Shown in pieces: positions 1 to 15,000 of a stretch of 64,000 bases of DNA. The stretch is from Pegea sp. RAD2-039 (taxonomy: Eukaryota > Chordata > Thaliacea > Salpida > Salpidae). The notes below the pieces were generated by a model. That model saw nothing but the letters and a program-made list of their open reading frames with translations, searched no databases and was not told the origin of the DNA. The stretch lies in NCBI GenBank assembly GCA_034620365.1, contig JAQGEQ010000363.1, positions 682,001 through 746,000 of the forward strand, read 5' to 3'. The translations under genes were made by a program, and so were the position numbers. Every line of letters begins with the position of its first letter. Positions within the stretch are counted from its first letter, which is position 1.

Positions 1-3000
1 CAATTAATGTTTACAAACAAAGAGCTTACAGTAATAGATGCGGAAGGAAATAAGTGAACTTTCTCACCTCAATAATTTCAACTGAATATTGGTTGTTAAC
101 ACCAAATCGAACTGGTGTATCATCGTTGTAATACAATGTCTTTCCATTTCCTTCTAAAACTAGAATAGGTTGATCCACTTGAAATCTTTGATTGCGAATT
201 CTTCTGCTACCAGTACTTCGCATAAATTTGGTTGTAAATGTGACAAGTCCTCCGTAAGAAGAAAGCTAAACGTTTCATGTAAAATCAGGTTTAACTAATG
301 ATTCGGAAAACTTGACAAAAAAAATGATCAAAATTCTTGCTTAAATGTAGAGTTTTGTTGATTAAACGTTTGCTGATGTATCATTCAATTAAACATTTTT
401 AAATTTAGTTATTATCTAGTAATCGATCAATTGAATTACTCACTAAATTTCCTACAAAGTTTTCTCGTAGACTCCAATAATAATACCCGGAATCCCAGGG
501 CTCCAAACTGACTGTGATGCTTGCTTGGCTATTACGAGTTTGTTTTACAGTAACAACGCGACCAGTAAAGTCTTCAATAGTGTCACCGTTTAAATTGACA
601 ATTGCAATAGATTGCGAAGTATAGTACGGTGAAACCTATTAAAGTTTTATGCAATTTAATGCTACTTAAATACATTCTTTTAAAAAATCAAACTTACTTG
701 ACCCCAATGCAAATTAGAACTGTCACAGGATTCAGAAACACCGGAACAGTAACAAGAAATACAGCCTTCTGCATTTTCTTCTGATAAGTAGAAGTAACCT
801 GGTTTACATTCACTACAATCTTCTAATTCACAGCCAGTCTATTGCCAAATATTTAAAGAAGATTTTAATGTTTTTCGTGAAGATGAAGTAAACAATACTT
901 ACTTTGCAGTTACAACTGCCGTTTACGTTCTTGCTTTGTGTTCCAGCTCTATTACAAACTACGGTGGGATACTGAGTACATCCATCATCATACTTAACGA
1001 ATCCTTCTGGACATTGGTCACAGTTTTCACCAATTAAGCCATTTGGACATGGTTCTGATTCAAAATTAGGAACACATGATCCGGATTCGTCGCGAAAATA
1101 ATTAATCGAACATTCCTACAAAAAAATCTCATTTGATTTATCAACTCACTAAAATTGTGAAGATATTTTACAAACCTCACAAGAATCCCCTGAATAAGCT
1201 TCAGGACACTGACAGACTTCGACGTAGCTTGCTTGTCTTCCTGCACTAGCAGCACTTTGACTATTCTCATTGGCAGCTTCCATTCTTATGCCTCCGATTC
1301 TTAAAAAAACAAAAAATAAATATTAGGTCGTTAGATTAAAATTATTTAGAATTTCTAAAACTTTATCATGAAAGGAAAGCTGTTAAATTGCTTACCCAGT
1401 ACTTGACATGTTTTCATCATAAATAGTTCTGATAAAAATGTTGTTTAAACTTCCTAACACTTCTACCATATCCTCTTTAGTGGCCTCTACACCATCCTTA
1501 GTTTTCCAATATTTCTGTTAATGTTCAATGAACAATTCGGTTGGTTTTGTTATGATACAAGTAATGAAATTATATTTACAAGCTACTATTAAAAAAGAAT
1601 CAAATGTTGATACGATAGAGGTTAGATAGGAATTATTTCAGTAATTACACGAAAAAGATATAAGATTTGCTTAGTAATTAAAACAAAAATGTTTGTTGTG
1701 AAAACTAATAAAGTTTAAACAAACCTCATCTAGAACTACTGAAATAGAGTTTTTTTTTCCAGGCTCAGGAAAAGGTCCATCGCTAGAGTAACGAAGTTGC
1801 TTCTTGTTTTTCCCTTCTAATATTACATCAGGTGCAATAATTGGTCTGGTTTCTTCTCGTGTTGTAAGGTTATAGCTGTACGAGTATTTCAATGTACCCC
1901 CGTAGCTTTCAATCTGAACAAATAGTAAAACTGTTATAAAAAAGTATCAAACAACTGAACTTAGCTACGAAGAAAATCTACTTGATTATGAATTACATAA
2001 ATGAAAAATTAGCAAAAACTTGTTAATTAATCAAACTTAGCAGATCTTTCTTCAAAACAAGTAGTTAACTCAGATTTTTATTTCTCAAGAGAGTTACATG
2101 TGAACAATTTTTAAGCTCTTTAAAAGTTTGCTTGTCTTGTTTTGACTATAAAATTACTTATGTTAAATTAGATACTAATAAATGAATAAGAAATCCCATT
2201 GATCCTTAAATCTTACTAAAATAGAAAATAGTTCTTAGAAAATAAACTACAAAACTTAAGACAAAAGTCGCATAAGAAACAGAAACAACAAACCTTGCTA
2301 CCAAGAAATTGTGCTGGTAAGCTCCAATGATGATATGCAGCCAAAAATCTCTTTGATAAATCAATCAACTGGACTTCATTTGAGCCAGGATTGACTACAA
2401 TTTGATTCTTATTTACGGGAGACTTTCTTGACGATTCTCTTTCATAGTTTATGGGCTTCAAAGAGACGTTTTGTTTATCTTCTGGTGAATTGAAATCAGC
2501 AATGATCTACATACAAAGTAGAAAATTACAAGAAACAGCCAATAATATTATTTAATTTTTTAAAAATCTCAAACTTTTGAGTACAGTTAACTAAAAGCTA
2601 TCTTGGAAGACAATCTGCTCTGTATTTATTCTACTGCTGTTGTTGTTTTTCAAATAAAAAGTCTTGTAACTTTGTTATAAACGTCAATAGTAACATGAAA
2701 CTTTTGCATAAGTTATTTGGTGATTACCGTCTCAAAGCTACCTACTTATGAACAATTTTTACTAAACCATATTGTCAAAATGACATGATAGCACGAATAA
2801 AATACAACTAAAGATAGAAATGCCTCAATAAATGCAGCTAAGTAATGTTAAAAGAAATAACTTAAACCTAAAATCGAAGAAAGGTCCCCATTTTTTAGTC
2901 TAAAAAAATAATTAAGTTTTAAAGAAACAAGTGATTTGAAATAGTTGAATATACTTTCATCCAATTAATAATACTTTGAATAGAAAAACCAGCTGACATA

Positions 3001-6000
3001 TAAAAAGATAATTGCCACATACTACGAAAAGCTTAAAGACATTATTACGGCTTACTGGCTTAAACTTTTCATTTAGTTGTCTGTAATGGTGATACCGATC
3101 GACGTTTTATGTAAATTAGTTTAAAGAAGTTTATGGTAAATTTGACAATTTTATTTAATCGTATTTTGAATATTAGCATGAAGCTGTCGTAAATTGCATG
3201 AGAAATATTTTATCTAGCTGATTATTTTCAACTGAATACTTTTTTATAGAACTAAATGAGACAAACTGGGCAAGATTACTGGTTTGATGGTAGATAACTT
3301 CATGTAAAGATAACAAGCTCAGTATTTCAGATTTTAACAAAGTGTAGAACATTAAAGCCATTGTACTTAGAAATTATTATCGATTATAGTACAAGGTATT
3401 AACACATTAAAAAAAGTGGTTGTAACACTTATATAAGACTACCGTTTCTATTATTGTAACATAATTTACGAAAATTTTATGTTTAAGACAATATCACAAA
3501 AATCAGATTTTTGTTAAAGATCGCCACTTTGACTATTGCGAACTTTAGTTATTGTTTATTTAGAGTTGCGGTTCCTTAAAAGTCTGATACCCCTTCTTAC
3601 TTTAGAAATGTGTTTAATCTATGATCAAAATATCTCTAACCGGCCGATACTGTTTGCTTCCAGCTCGACAAACATCGGTTACACCTGAACAATAGCAAGG
3701 TTTACAGATCGGTTGGCCCTCAATGTTTTGTACTGGGTAGCTTCCACTTTCACAGTCATCTAAAAACAGGATTTAATGATTATAAAAAGATGGTTAGAGT
3801 TGGCTTTAGACATCCAAATTTATTTACTTGCAACTATTTTCAAGATTGCGTCAGGAACAGCCAACTTCATCTTCATAATATTCATAGCTTGGCAACTATA
3901 AGCTCCTTGGTCAGTAGTTTGAACATTTCTAATCAACAAAAACATCAACATGACATTTGTAAGAACAAATTACGATATAATTGATTAATTTTTATGTATG
4001 TAAAATATAGACTTAATGTCTGTAATGTACATTCGATACATTTTTCTTTGATAAAATTATTTCTCCACTGAAAGTAAATACAGCTTACAAAAAGTCTAAA
4101 AATAACTTCAGAGGATTATAAGCGAAAATTTTATGAAGTCTGAAGCTTTTTAAATTATTGAAATTCAATAGGTGAAGATTGAAGTAAAAGTATTTTTGAG
4201 AAAATAAGTTCTACAAAAACCTAAATACTCTAGAAATGAAAAATTAATGTTCAATAAGTTTCATTTCACAAAGAGCACAAAACAAAAGGTTAAAAAAAAA
4301 AGATTTCCTCACCGTATTATCAGGGTGCCAAAACCATTTTCTGACGTCATAGTAACGCGAGGGGGTGATGGTACATTGTTCCAATTAACGCGCCAAGTTA
4401 TTACAGGCGTGGGAAAACCATCTGCTCTACACTCCAATCTAACAGTAGAGCCGAGAGTAGCGTTTACAAATCTGTTTGGAGGCTGAATGATTTGAGGCTC
4501 GCCTGAAAATCAATTTAATTATGACCAATTGGTGCTGTTGATAGCTGCTTCGATGCCACAATGGTTTTAATTAAAGATTTCAACTGTGTGATGCTGTTAA
4601 CAAATCACCGGAAGTTTAAAATCTCAATTTAGCATAAACATGTTGCATCTGCACATTGCATCACTAAAACTTTTGAAGGTTTCATTAAATTAAGGTTTTA
4701 TGTTGGTAAATGTCAAATCGATATTTGTTTTGAAATAAAAAGAACAAAGTTATGAGATTGCATCGCGCTATTACACTACAAGTAGAAAAAGGACCTGCTT
4801 ACAGCAAACCAGTATTAATAAAGTGGAAAACTAATATAACAACAGATTTGAAAGAAGGTTTAAAAAGATGATAATCAATAATTTAAAATCATGAGAATTA
4901 TTTTAGAATAGTTAGATAAGATCCTAATTTAAATAATGATTTATCAAGTAACAAGATAAAGTATTGAGTGAAGCAGACCTCAGAGCTAACTGCTAATGCT
5001 TCACTGGCTTTTGATAAAATCAAAAAAGTTTTAATTTCATCAATAAACTTTTTAGTAAAGAGAAAGAAGCTTCAAAAGTTTAATGAATTTCATAAAATAG
5101 CAAAAATCTACTTCATAACTATTTTTCTTTTGAATAATACTAAAAGATATAAAATAAAATCTTTAACTTAGCTGTAAATAAACAAATGCGACTTAAAATA
5201 AAATAAAAATAAAGATATAGATTAAAAATCAATCATTGATTGACCAAAAAGTAAGTTTTCATCAGCATTGTGTGTATGCAATAATATTGTGGATGATATT
5301 TATCCGTAAGACTTATAGTTGGCATAATGCACTTGCTGGTATCAAAGAAAAAATTGTGAGTAACCATAAAATTTCATTGACGCGTGAAAATTTTCACCGT
5401 AGAAGCATACACTTTTGTCTCAGTCAAAAGATGCAATAAAATATATTACAAACGATAAGCTTGGTAATTGTTTGATAATCCTTCCAGCAAAGCTACATTA
5501 GAGTATATCTTACAGTTACTTTGTGTATTTCACGTTATTTATAAATATAATGAGTGTGTTTCTTTGATTATCAGATTCAAGGTGTGAAGTAGTTTTAGTA
5601 ACGCCGTCATCAACCTAATATTAAACTTTATGTAAAGTAATCAAAATAGAGACAAAAAAATGTAGACAATAAGCAATATTCAAACAATCAACAAATTTGT
5701 TAAGTTTGATTCATTAAACTAAGCATTTTGGAGTTCTTATGAGAGTAAAACACATCTTTTATTATATAATAAGCAAAAATAGTTGTAATTGTACAGCTTT
5801 AGATATAATGGATATACAGATGACGTTAAGAAAAAGATATAAAAAATTCTTAGTAAGCGCTGGTTTATTTCTTATAATATTTGTTTTACTCTCAACTAGT
5901 CAATAAGCAACTTTTGTCGTAATTAGGCAACTGCATTACTGTTTTAGATATTACAAAATTGTCTGTATATTTTCAGTAACTATAATAGATCAGTGGTTCT

Positions 6001-9000
6001 TTATAAACATTTGCCAGTTGTAACTTAAATACTAAAACTTGTACAGTTTCAAAAAAGACAATCTTGCTGAAGTCTTAAATGATATAAATCAAACTTACTG
6101 CATCCTTTTTCATCGCTACCATCCGAGCAATCTTCCTCAGAATCACAGAGATAACTCTTTGGGATACAATTTCCATCAGCAACACATTGAAAGTTAGTTG
6201 AAGGACAGATCGATTCTGGATCATTTGGTGCTAAAAAAAGCAAAAATATTTTTGTTACTTTAAAGTAAATGTAATTGTGAAAATATTCTTTTTAAACTCT
6301 CTTAAAATATTGAATACGAGTTCTTAAATAATTTCTAGAATAAATGAAAGCAAGCTTATAGTTTGATTTTTTGTAGTTAACTTGATAGTTCAGTGACATT
6401 AAAAGGCAACAAAAATTTTTACATTTAAATAAAATTCGATTTGTAGATTATTTCCATAATAATAGTAATATATATTCACGATGGAAAATTAAAATTATTT
6501 AAATTATTAATTTTGTATTTGATTTAGGCCTTTGCTATAAGAATCTTTAAATATAATTGACTTAATTTACTAAATAATATTTAGTTTGTGAAAAAACTGA
6601 TTGTTGCCTACGAAATATGTTTCTAAATAAGAAAACATTGTTTTAATTTAAATAAATATTATTTTTAATAAATAAACCTTTTGAAAACGGAATAAATAAG
6701 ATGGTTGTAATTAGTTGACTAATTGAATCGCTTCAATACTTTTTGTAATAATATCTGATGACTTTATAACGTCGTTATAGTGAAGACCACTCTTATACGC
6801 TTACTTTAATAATATCTTTAACAGTAATCTTGTAAAAATACTCTTTAAATCAAACTTTTAGAACTGTAAATTGCTAATTATAAAAAATATATATTCAAAA
6901 CGATTTCTATATTTATATAGTTTTTAATATTTATAAACTCTAGGTATTTTATAAGAAAATCAATTTAAGTCAAAATTGACTGTCGAATAAACAAAGAAAA
7001 ATATTAATTTTTATTTGGATGAATTTATAAATTCGATAAGTAAACAAATTTTAAATTTTTGTTGAAATAGATGGGCAGATAAAAGATTAAAATGCAAAAA
7101 TAAACATAAAGATCTGATTATTATCTGATAAAACTGGTCTTATATTTTAAGTAAAGTTTAATTATCAATACAAGCACAGAATGGAAGATAATTAGAGTCA
7201 TTAAGCGCTCAATAGCTAGAAACTAAACTTTTCACTCAAATTCTTTGTATTTTTTGGCTGATAATTATTACTGAATGCGATTGACCATTAATTATCAATT
7301 AATTTTAAACCACAACGGCTTGTGCCTTCGTTAGAGTAATAAAGCCACTAAAGCATAATCGCTGTGAAATTAAGCTGCCAATCAAGATTCTTACAGCTTC
7401 TTCTATATTTTGTTTAATGATCCTGCTTAAAACCCCATTTTTAACATGTAACATCAGAAGATAAAAAGGGTCAATCTAAGATCTTAAACTATAAAGCCTT
7501 TGCGGTCAATGTAAAATAAACCTTGAACTTTGTGGTCAAAAGTGTTAATAACTCGCTCACACCTTAAGCAATATTGAGCAAATAAAGCCAGAGATCTCAG
7601 ATCACATATTCTGCTTAGCAGTAACTAGCAAGTTAATATAAGTTTATTAAAAGTATCTTTCAAAATGTAAAGGTCAGTAATTGCATCAAAGATCTTTTTG
7701 CTGTAAAAATATAAACATATTTTCTGGAAAAGGGTACACGCTACTAATGAGATATAAGCTTTATTGAGCGCAGTTGTAAAACACCCGCAAGCATCAAGTG
7801 CAAGATTTATCTTTAAGACAATTTTATATTAGTGTTCCTAGCCAAGAGCTTCACAGCTCAAGGTACTGAATTAACTCAGCTAGCTTCTTATGACATTTTC
7901 ATACGTTACTCAGGATTTAAGCCATAGCTGAAGCTAATACAATCAAAGCTTTTGACTTGCTGCAAATACATTAGGATACGTCTAATAAAAAAGAACTTCG
8001 TCAATACTTCTGGTTTTTATCATAAATTATTTGATTTTATCTCAATCAAAAGTAAAAAAAAACACAGCGTCTAATCCACTAAACTTAGTTGCATTTTGAT
8101 CGTTAAGAAGTTAAATAATAATTTACCCTATACTGGGATTGTAGAAAATTTTCCAGCTGTCTCAAGTATATATAATTGCTAAATCATTGGCATGTAAAAA
8201 TAGTTCTTTGAAGTTTTATTTCGTTGGACTTTACCTTAGAAAGAAAATCACAGACAAGAGAAAAATAAGCTTAGCTTAAAAAACCCCTGGGGGTTATATT
8301 AGTAGCAGTCCTGAAGAAAGACTTCAACTCATTTTTTCTCTTATTTACTCATACTAATCTGCCTTTAGGGTCTTGGTACTTGACATGTTAGGCCTGGTCA
8401 TAGCCGTAAAAGTTTACAGAATATAGAATAACTTGCCAGTATTCAAATAATGATAAGTTAGTACATGGCCCAAACTTGGCAAAGCCTAAAAAACTTAAAA
8501 AGTTCGACATTGATTTCTCAGTGTAATCAATTAGTTGTTGTTTGAGTTTACAACACAAGAAATCATTCCTGCCGAAGTTCAAGATTGTGTATCAAATTCG
8601 AGTTAAGTATTTTTAAATGAGAAATTGAAAATTAGATTTTACTGCCTAAGGTGCTTTATCATCTTGACGCCATAAAAATCGACCATAGTTGATTAGTATT
8701 TAGATCATATTTTTAAGATAATAAATTAATGGTTTAAAAGTTTATAATCGATTTAAACTCGGTGTTAATCTTAAACTAATTTCATATCTTTCATAATTTT
8801 GATAAAAACTACAATAATCTAAGTTCATAGAAAATATCTTGAATGGTAGAAGCAGTTATTAAAACATTTTTTTAATTCAGCCAGCTGATGGACCTGAAAA
8901 TAGAAAGGGCTGATTTCAAGCTTTACTTAGAGATGTGAAAAAATATGCAATTGGTATTTAGTAAAAATAAAGCATAAAAGTGGTTGATATTAACAAAACT

Positions 9001-12000
9001 TTCAGATAATGATATTTGAAAAAGTTTCTATATTTAGTATTTAAATCCTAATTACAATCGATAATGTTGGATTTTAAACAATACTTTTCTCATAAATAAT
9101 TCTATTAAGAAATACTACTTTTGATTCTAAAAAAAGTTAGATTAAAACAGTCTTATATTAAGTCACCTAAAAGATTTTAATTAATCCAACATAAAGTCAC
9201 ATGACTGGTGAGGATGGAAAAATTTATTAGATAATAAAATTATTCTCTTAAAATATTTGAGACGTTACCACTGTTTTGAAACTCATTAATTTAGTCTCGT
9301 AGCAGCTGTTTCGTTTTGAAAATTTTCCTAAGTTTAAAAATTTTAGAGATTTTGTAAGTTTGCTTTATTGTATCATAATCTTTGATAGTTCAAAGCTAAG
9401 CAAACAAGATTTTGTAAATTAGTTTTAACTAAATATATTTTCATAAATTCTTTTGTTATCTTGCTTACAAACATCAAAAGCTTTCAAAAAATTTGCCGAT
9501 AAAGAAGTTTTCAGTAAAATCAATTGAAACAAAACAAATCAAAATGTTCTCTTTTAAGTTCTTAACCACTCAAAACATTAATCGAAGAAAGATTAACAGC
9601 TAGATTAGATTTTTAAATACTACAGAAGTATAAATAAAATTTTGATTAAAATAAAAGTTAATGATTAATTTTTGCCAGGATAAAATTCTTTTTGATTTAA
9701 AAAAATGATTTATTTGAGGCATATTTTGTTTGAATTAAAGTTGTATTTAGGATTCAAACCACGATATTTACTGATAAAATTAAGTTTATTCAGATGCTGT
9801 CCAAAAGTGAGGTAGGTTAGTGAGAAAGTACTTTTAGCTGCAATAGCATCGAGTAAAATTTCTGCTTGTTTGCTCAAATACCATCTTGCTTTTTTCAATG
9901 ACCAAACATAGGTAGTTATAAAAAAAAATTCTGACCATTAACTAAATAAAAAACAAACATTTTATCCTAACTTATTAAGTATTCTAAACAATAGTATTAA
10001 TAGAAAAATAATAATTACATATTATTCAAATATATGTAATTAACAACAAACTTGCAAGTGACTTAAGTACAAGGTTAGACAGAAAATATTTGCAACTTAC
10101 GACAATTAAGCTCATCAAAACCGTTTGAGCAATCTTGATCTCCATCACAACGCCAAATTTTCTGTTTGCATTCATTTGTTCCATTGCATAGAAATTCTTC
10201 AGGGGCACAATGTCTTTCTTGATTTGATCCTGTATAGAATTACTTTAGGAGGATCAAATAGTAAATTTTTACCAGATGAATAACGTCAAAGTAAAAGGTT
10301 CATTTTTATTTCATTATATCATAAGTAACTTGATTTTTTTCTCACACCAAGAGGTTTATATCGCGCCTTTATTTTCTTTGGGCAAATTTACTTTTACTTC
10401 AAGAAATATTTTGACTCTTTTCAACACAGAATCATTTATTTCTGTAATCAAGCACACAACCTCGATTCCACTGAGCAAACTATTCAACAGTTTGAACAAA
10501 TTAATCTTTATCAGTTATCAATGTATTAAATTCCAAACTCAAAAATACTCCTTCAACCTCATAATTTTGCTCTTTAATTTGTGGGATAAAACTATAAATT
10601 AATTCAGAATGTTTGCCATACTTGTAACAACTGCTTGAGTTAGATAAAAATATGTTTTGAGTTAATTAATAAAGCCCCTAATTGAATTAGAAAACTTAAA
10701 TATGAATTCAATAATTGAGTCTAAATTTGATGTTTGTGTGCGCTAAGAAAAATTGTTGTTGAGAAAACAAAACATCTCAAGCATTGGACGTACCTTGACA
10801 CACTTCAGTTTCGTCGCTACCATCTGAACAATCAGCATGCCCATCACAAATTAAGTTTCTGTCAATACATTCGAGGTTTCTACACGTAGCCTGGTCGAGC
10901 CGGCAAGCACTAGGATCATTATATTGGGGTGTTGTTGATGTTGGTTTTACTCTAGCCTTCGTTGTTGTTCTACAAATAAAGTTTGTTTATTCTAAAGCGA
11001 GAATTTTACGAAAGTTAAATATTTTTTTAGTAACAAATTTAAATCATAGTTTAGTTCAATTTCTAGATATATTTGAGTTCCTAAAATTAATTTTTATTCA
11101 GATTTATACATTTAAATCGTTCAAGAAGATTAGAAAGCCCGTACAGCGAAAATTCGATCAAAATTTCAATCGATGGAAACTAGACTATAAATAAACATAT
11201 GCAGGCCTCATCAAAAATATATTAACACTGTTGGTTATGTTCACGATAAAAAAGTAAAATTATCGCAAAGGTATTCGACTCGATAAACTCAATTAGCTTT
11301 TAAAGTTTTCAAATTTACAGTTACTTAAAAAGATTGAATGATGAATAGACTCTTCTAAAAATGATTAAAGATTTTAACTGTAAAAGGCATACACAAATAT
11401 AGTTTTTCAATAAGCGCAAATCTTATAACGAAAATTTGATTTTGTGCAAGTCACAAAACTAATAGAACCAAAATGTGATATTTCAATTTGACATTTTAAC
11501 CCTAAGATTAAAAAAAAACTTGAGTTTTAAGAATCATGAAATGCTAGTCAATACTAATACACCAACCTTCGAACAATTGCTAAAATAAAGACTCTGTAGG
11601 TACTAGTCGGTATACCAAAGAGTTTTTAGATCCAAACATTTTAGCGGAGTCACGTATACAGTTTACAAGACTTTCAATTGAATTTAATTCTAAAAGTTTG
11701 GTTTTTTTAATATTAGCAATTGAGTTATCCTGTTCATTTTAATCAAAATGATAAATGAATTTTTATTTAGTTTACTTTGTGTTCAGCATGAGTTTATAAA
11801 AAGAGGTTTATGGGTTTGAAGATTTGTGTGAAATAGTTTCAATAAGTTAAAAAATAAATTTAATGAACTACTGTAGAGATAAAATTTAGAGAAGTTAAAA
11901 GTTTTCAAAAAACTTTGTGTTACAAAATGCTTAAAGACTTCCACTTAAAATGAGATAGCTTAAGAAGTTATTAAAACCAAAACTAAGAAATTTTCAATTA

Positions 12001-15000
12001 AAGTAGTTTCACAAAATCTTCACCTTCATTTTAATAAAATCTTTCAAGCGTGAAACTTTGAGTTTTAAAAAATTATGTCAAAATAAAATGGTAATAATTT
12101 TGTGAAACACCATAATTCTACAATAAAAAGAAATTTGGTAAACAACTTTTATTAGTTATCATAACTTATATACCTAAGATTAAAATACTTAAAGATACAT
12201 AAAAATAAAACTTAGATTCTTAGTAAGTGGTTGCCAAATTTAAATCTAAAATCATATTGAAAAAATTTAGGGACTTTTTGTTTTTCATTTGAAACTTTAA
12301 TTTTTCTAACTTAGATGAATATATAACTTAGTGAACAAAAAAATGAGTACTAAGATAAGTTATTGTAAATCGACCTTTAATTTTCACTTATCATGTTTAC
12401 CACGAAGTACCTTCGCCGTAATTCTTATAGACATTAGTCATAAGTTAAATCAGGATAGTTAAACAAGGATATGAATGTGGAGTTTAATACTACAGCAGAA
12501 GGCTTCTCCAAATATGATCAAAACTTTTAAAAACTATAAAACAGTGTGAATAGTCTTAGAAATAACATTCATCATTTTAAAAACTTTTTTTTTCATTTGA
12601 CTAAAAGATTCAGACAATTTTTTTTCAGAAAATGCGCAGGTAGTATTTTTAGACTATTAATTCAAATATAAACATTTATGGTTTACTTAATACTCAATTT
12701 CTTATAGACTTATTAAATCATTGATTTGATTAACGCCCACAAGAAATATAATAAAATCTAATGAATATAATCTAGTTTAAACTACAAACTTATTCTGAAA
12801 TTTTTTTAGTGGTATTTAATGTTTATATAAAAATGATCACGATTTAGAAAAAATATAGAAACATTTGCTTACTTTGCAGACTTAAAACACAATTTTTAGT
12901 ATTTAGAAACATACTGGAGGGAGTCTAATAAGTATATTTTTTCATTTTAATTACAGTTTAAGTTGTATCATCATTTTTTAGCTTTCCATCAAGAATTATT
13001 ATAAATCAAATATCAATTTAAAAAAAATATAGATAAGATAACTAAAAGAATATTTTCACAGAATGTAGATTAAATAAACGTCTTGGAAGATAAATATAAA
13101 AATAAATAATATATCAGCTATCTGAAATAAGGCCATGAAACTTTATATATGTTTAGATTAACAATAAATAAGCTTTACCTTGTCAACTGTAGCAAGATGT
13201 CCACCTGCAAAATTAAAATATTCAATAAGATATTTGATGAATTGTATCAAATGTAAATGCTAATTTCAACTTGTATTGGTATTGGTAACAAGTTTGATAA
13301 ATTAATCAAAATTAAAATCTGATTTATACAAACGAAATAACAGCAAAAATAAACAATCATTTTATCTAGATTTTAATTTATAGAAAGTGTTTTCTCAAAG
13401 TATGGCTCATAGTAGTAAATCTCATACTAAACCTTAAATTGTAAGACAATCTATAGATGAAAGGCATAAGAATATTGACTACAATTCTTACTTATATCAA
13501 AGACAAGTTAAGAATAAAGAAACTAGTAGAGGAACAAATAGAAAACGTGACTTCGTCATAAGCATGTGTCATCTAGCAAATGAATCAGTCGGCACATTTA
13601 TTATCTCTCTAGCATCATATTAAGTCATTGTATAATAATCGAACAAAAAAACAGTTTGCTATACAGAATTAAAAAGAATTTGAATGCTATAAAGACTACT
13701 TCACCACTAATTAGTAAATTTGGGTTTGTAAATCTTGTATTTGATATAATTATCATCTAATAAATTAAATTTTTTTTCAACCATCACTTACAGTGTTGCT
13801 AGCAGTAGTTGTGGTCGGAAAAAACTCTTTTGGTGTATATGTTGTTCTTGTATCTGAAAAATAACATTTTTATTCAGATGAAAATAAGTAGTTAAAGTAT
13901 TTAAAAGAGTTTTTTTAATTGCTATTTTCTATAATCTTCAAAGTTTTTCTACTTTACACTAAGGCGTATTTTGTTTAATAAATAACCTATGGAACTTACA
14001 ACAATCAGGTCGGTTTCTATCTGGTCCCAGAGTAACTATTCTAAATCCTTTTTCGGAAACTTTAAAATTTCCAAGTTCACCTTTGCGTAACATTGCTAAA
14101 AGAGCAGGTTCAAGTAAGGATTGATCCAAATATCCGCAAATACCAACATCAACAGTAGCTATCACATCGTTATCTTCCAAGCTAAAAATTTAAGGCTTGA
14201 TAAAAAAGAGCAAATTTTCTTTTGATTTAGTTATCCATTAAATTAAAGATTAGAGAAGTTAGATTAAAGATACTAATAATTGGGTAATTAGAAATAATTA
14301 ATTTAATAAAATATTCCTTGCATTTACTTTCTTTGAAAAGGTTTTTTTATTTTCTCTTAGTTTGTGTATTTCATTTAGTCTCAGCTGTAAGTTTGCTCAG
14401 ATGCGTTTTATTAGTTTATCTTTACTACAAGTGATAACGAAATTGCTTTACACTTTCTATAACATGTGGAGCTTAGACTTTGATGACGGCAAACTTACAT
14501 CACAATCATAAACAGTGAATGATTTTATACTATGTGCTTTCTGTGCTACTTTTTATATCATTTTGGATCTGTGGTTTGAGAAGTAGGGCGACTACATCAT
14601 GCATATTACAAATATCTCTTTTTAATGTTATACTGAAGAATTGATTGGTTTTACCTGAACATCAACGGTGTAGCCTCTATATAAGCTTGTAGTTGACGTT
14701 TTAAATAGTTCTCCATCTACGTAAACAAAATGATTAAATAAGTTGAAATGAGTTTACAAGAGTTTAGATATACACTCACAAGTATCATCAGTTTTCCAGA
14801 AAGTTTGTGAGTTAAATCAGACTGATAGTCTTGTAATTCATCTGTATATTGAACTGAGTCTCGTAAGTTTATTTTTGTTCTTCTCCATCCTACAAATAGT
14901 AAAAAATGATAAGAAAATATTCATAATAAGCTTGATTAAGCGTGATTTTCTATATAATGATAAGCTACAGCAATTTTTAATGTCGTGATGACAAATGAAA

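Noticed and set aside
1034-1270. 78-codon minus-strand frame over perlecan exons 17-18
   Set aside because: It reads through the intron in the wrong phase; the spliced frame gives laminin-type cysteine motifs instead.
3790-4486. Two plus-strand frames over the perlecan Ig exons
   Set aside because: Reverse-strand shadows of exons 11 and 12.
8281-8295. AAACCCC / GGGGGTT inverted motif
   Set aside because: Imperfect and too short to be a terminal inverted repeat or a meaningful hairpin.
10276-10602. 108-codon plus-strand frame between perlecan exons 8 and 9
   Set aside because: Composition is dominated by Phe/Ile/Leu/Asn/Ser from AT-rich DNA; it lies in an intron and matches nothing.
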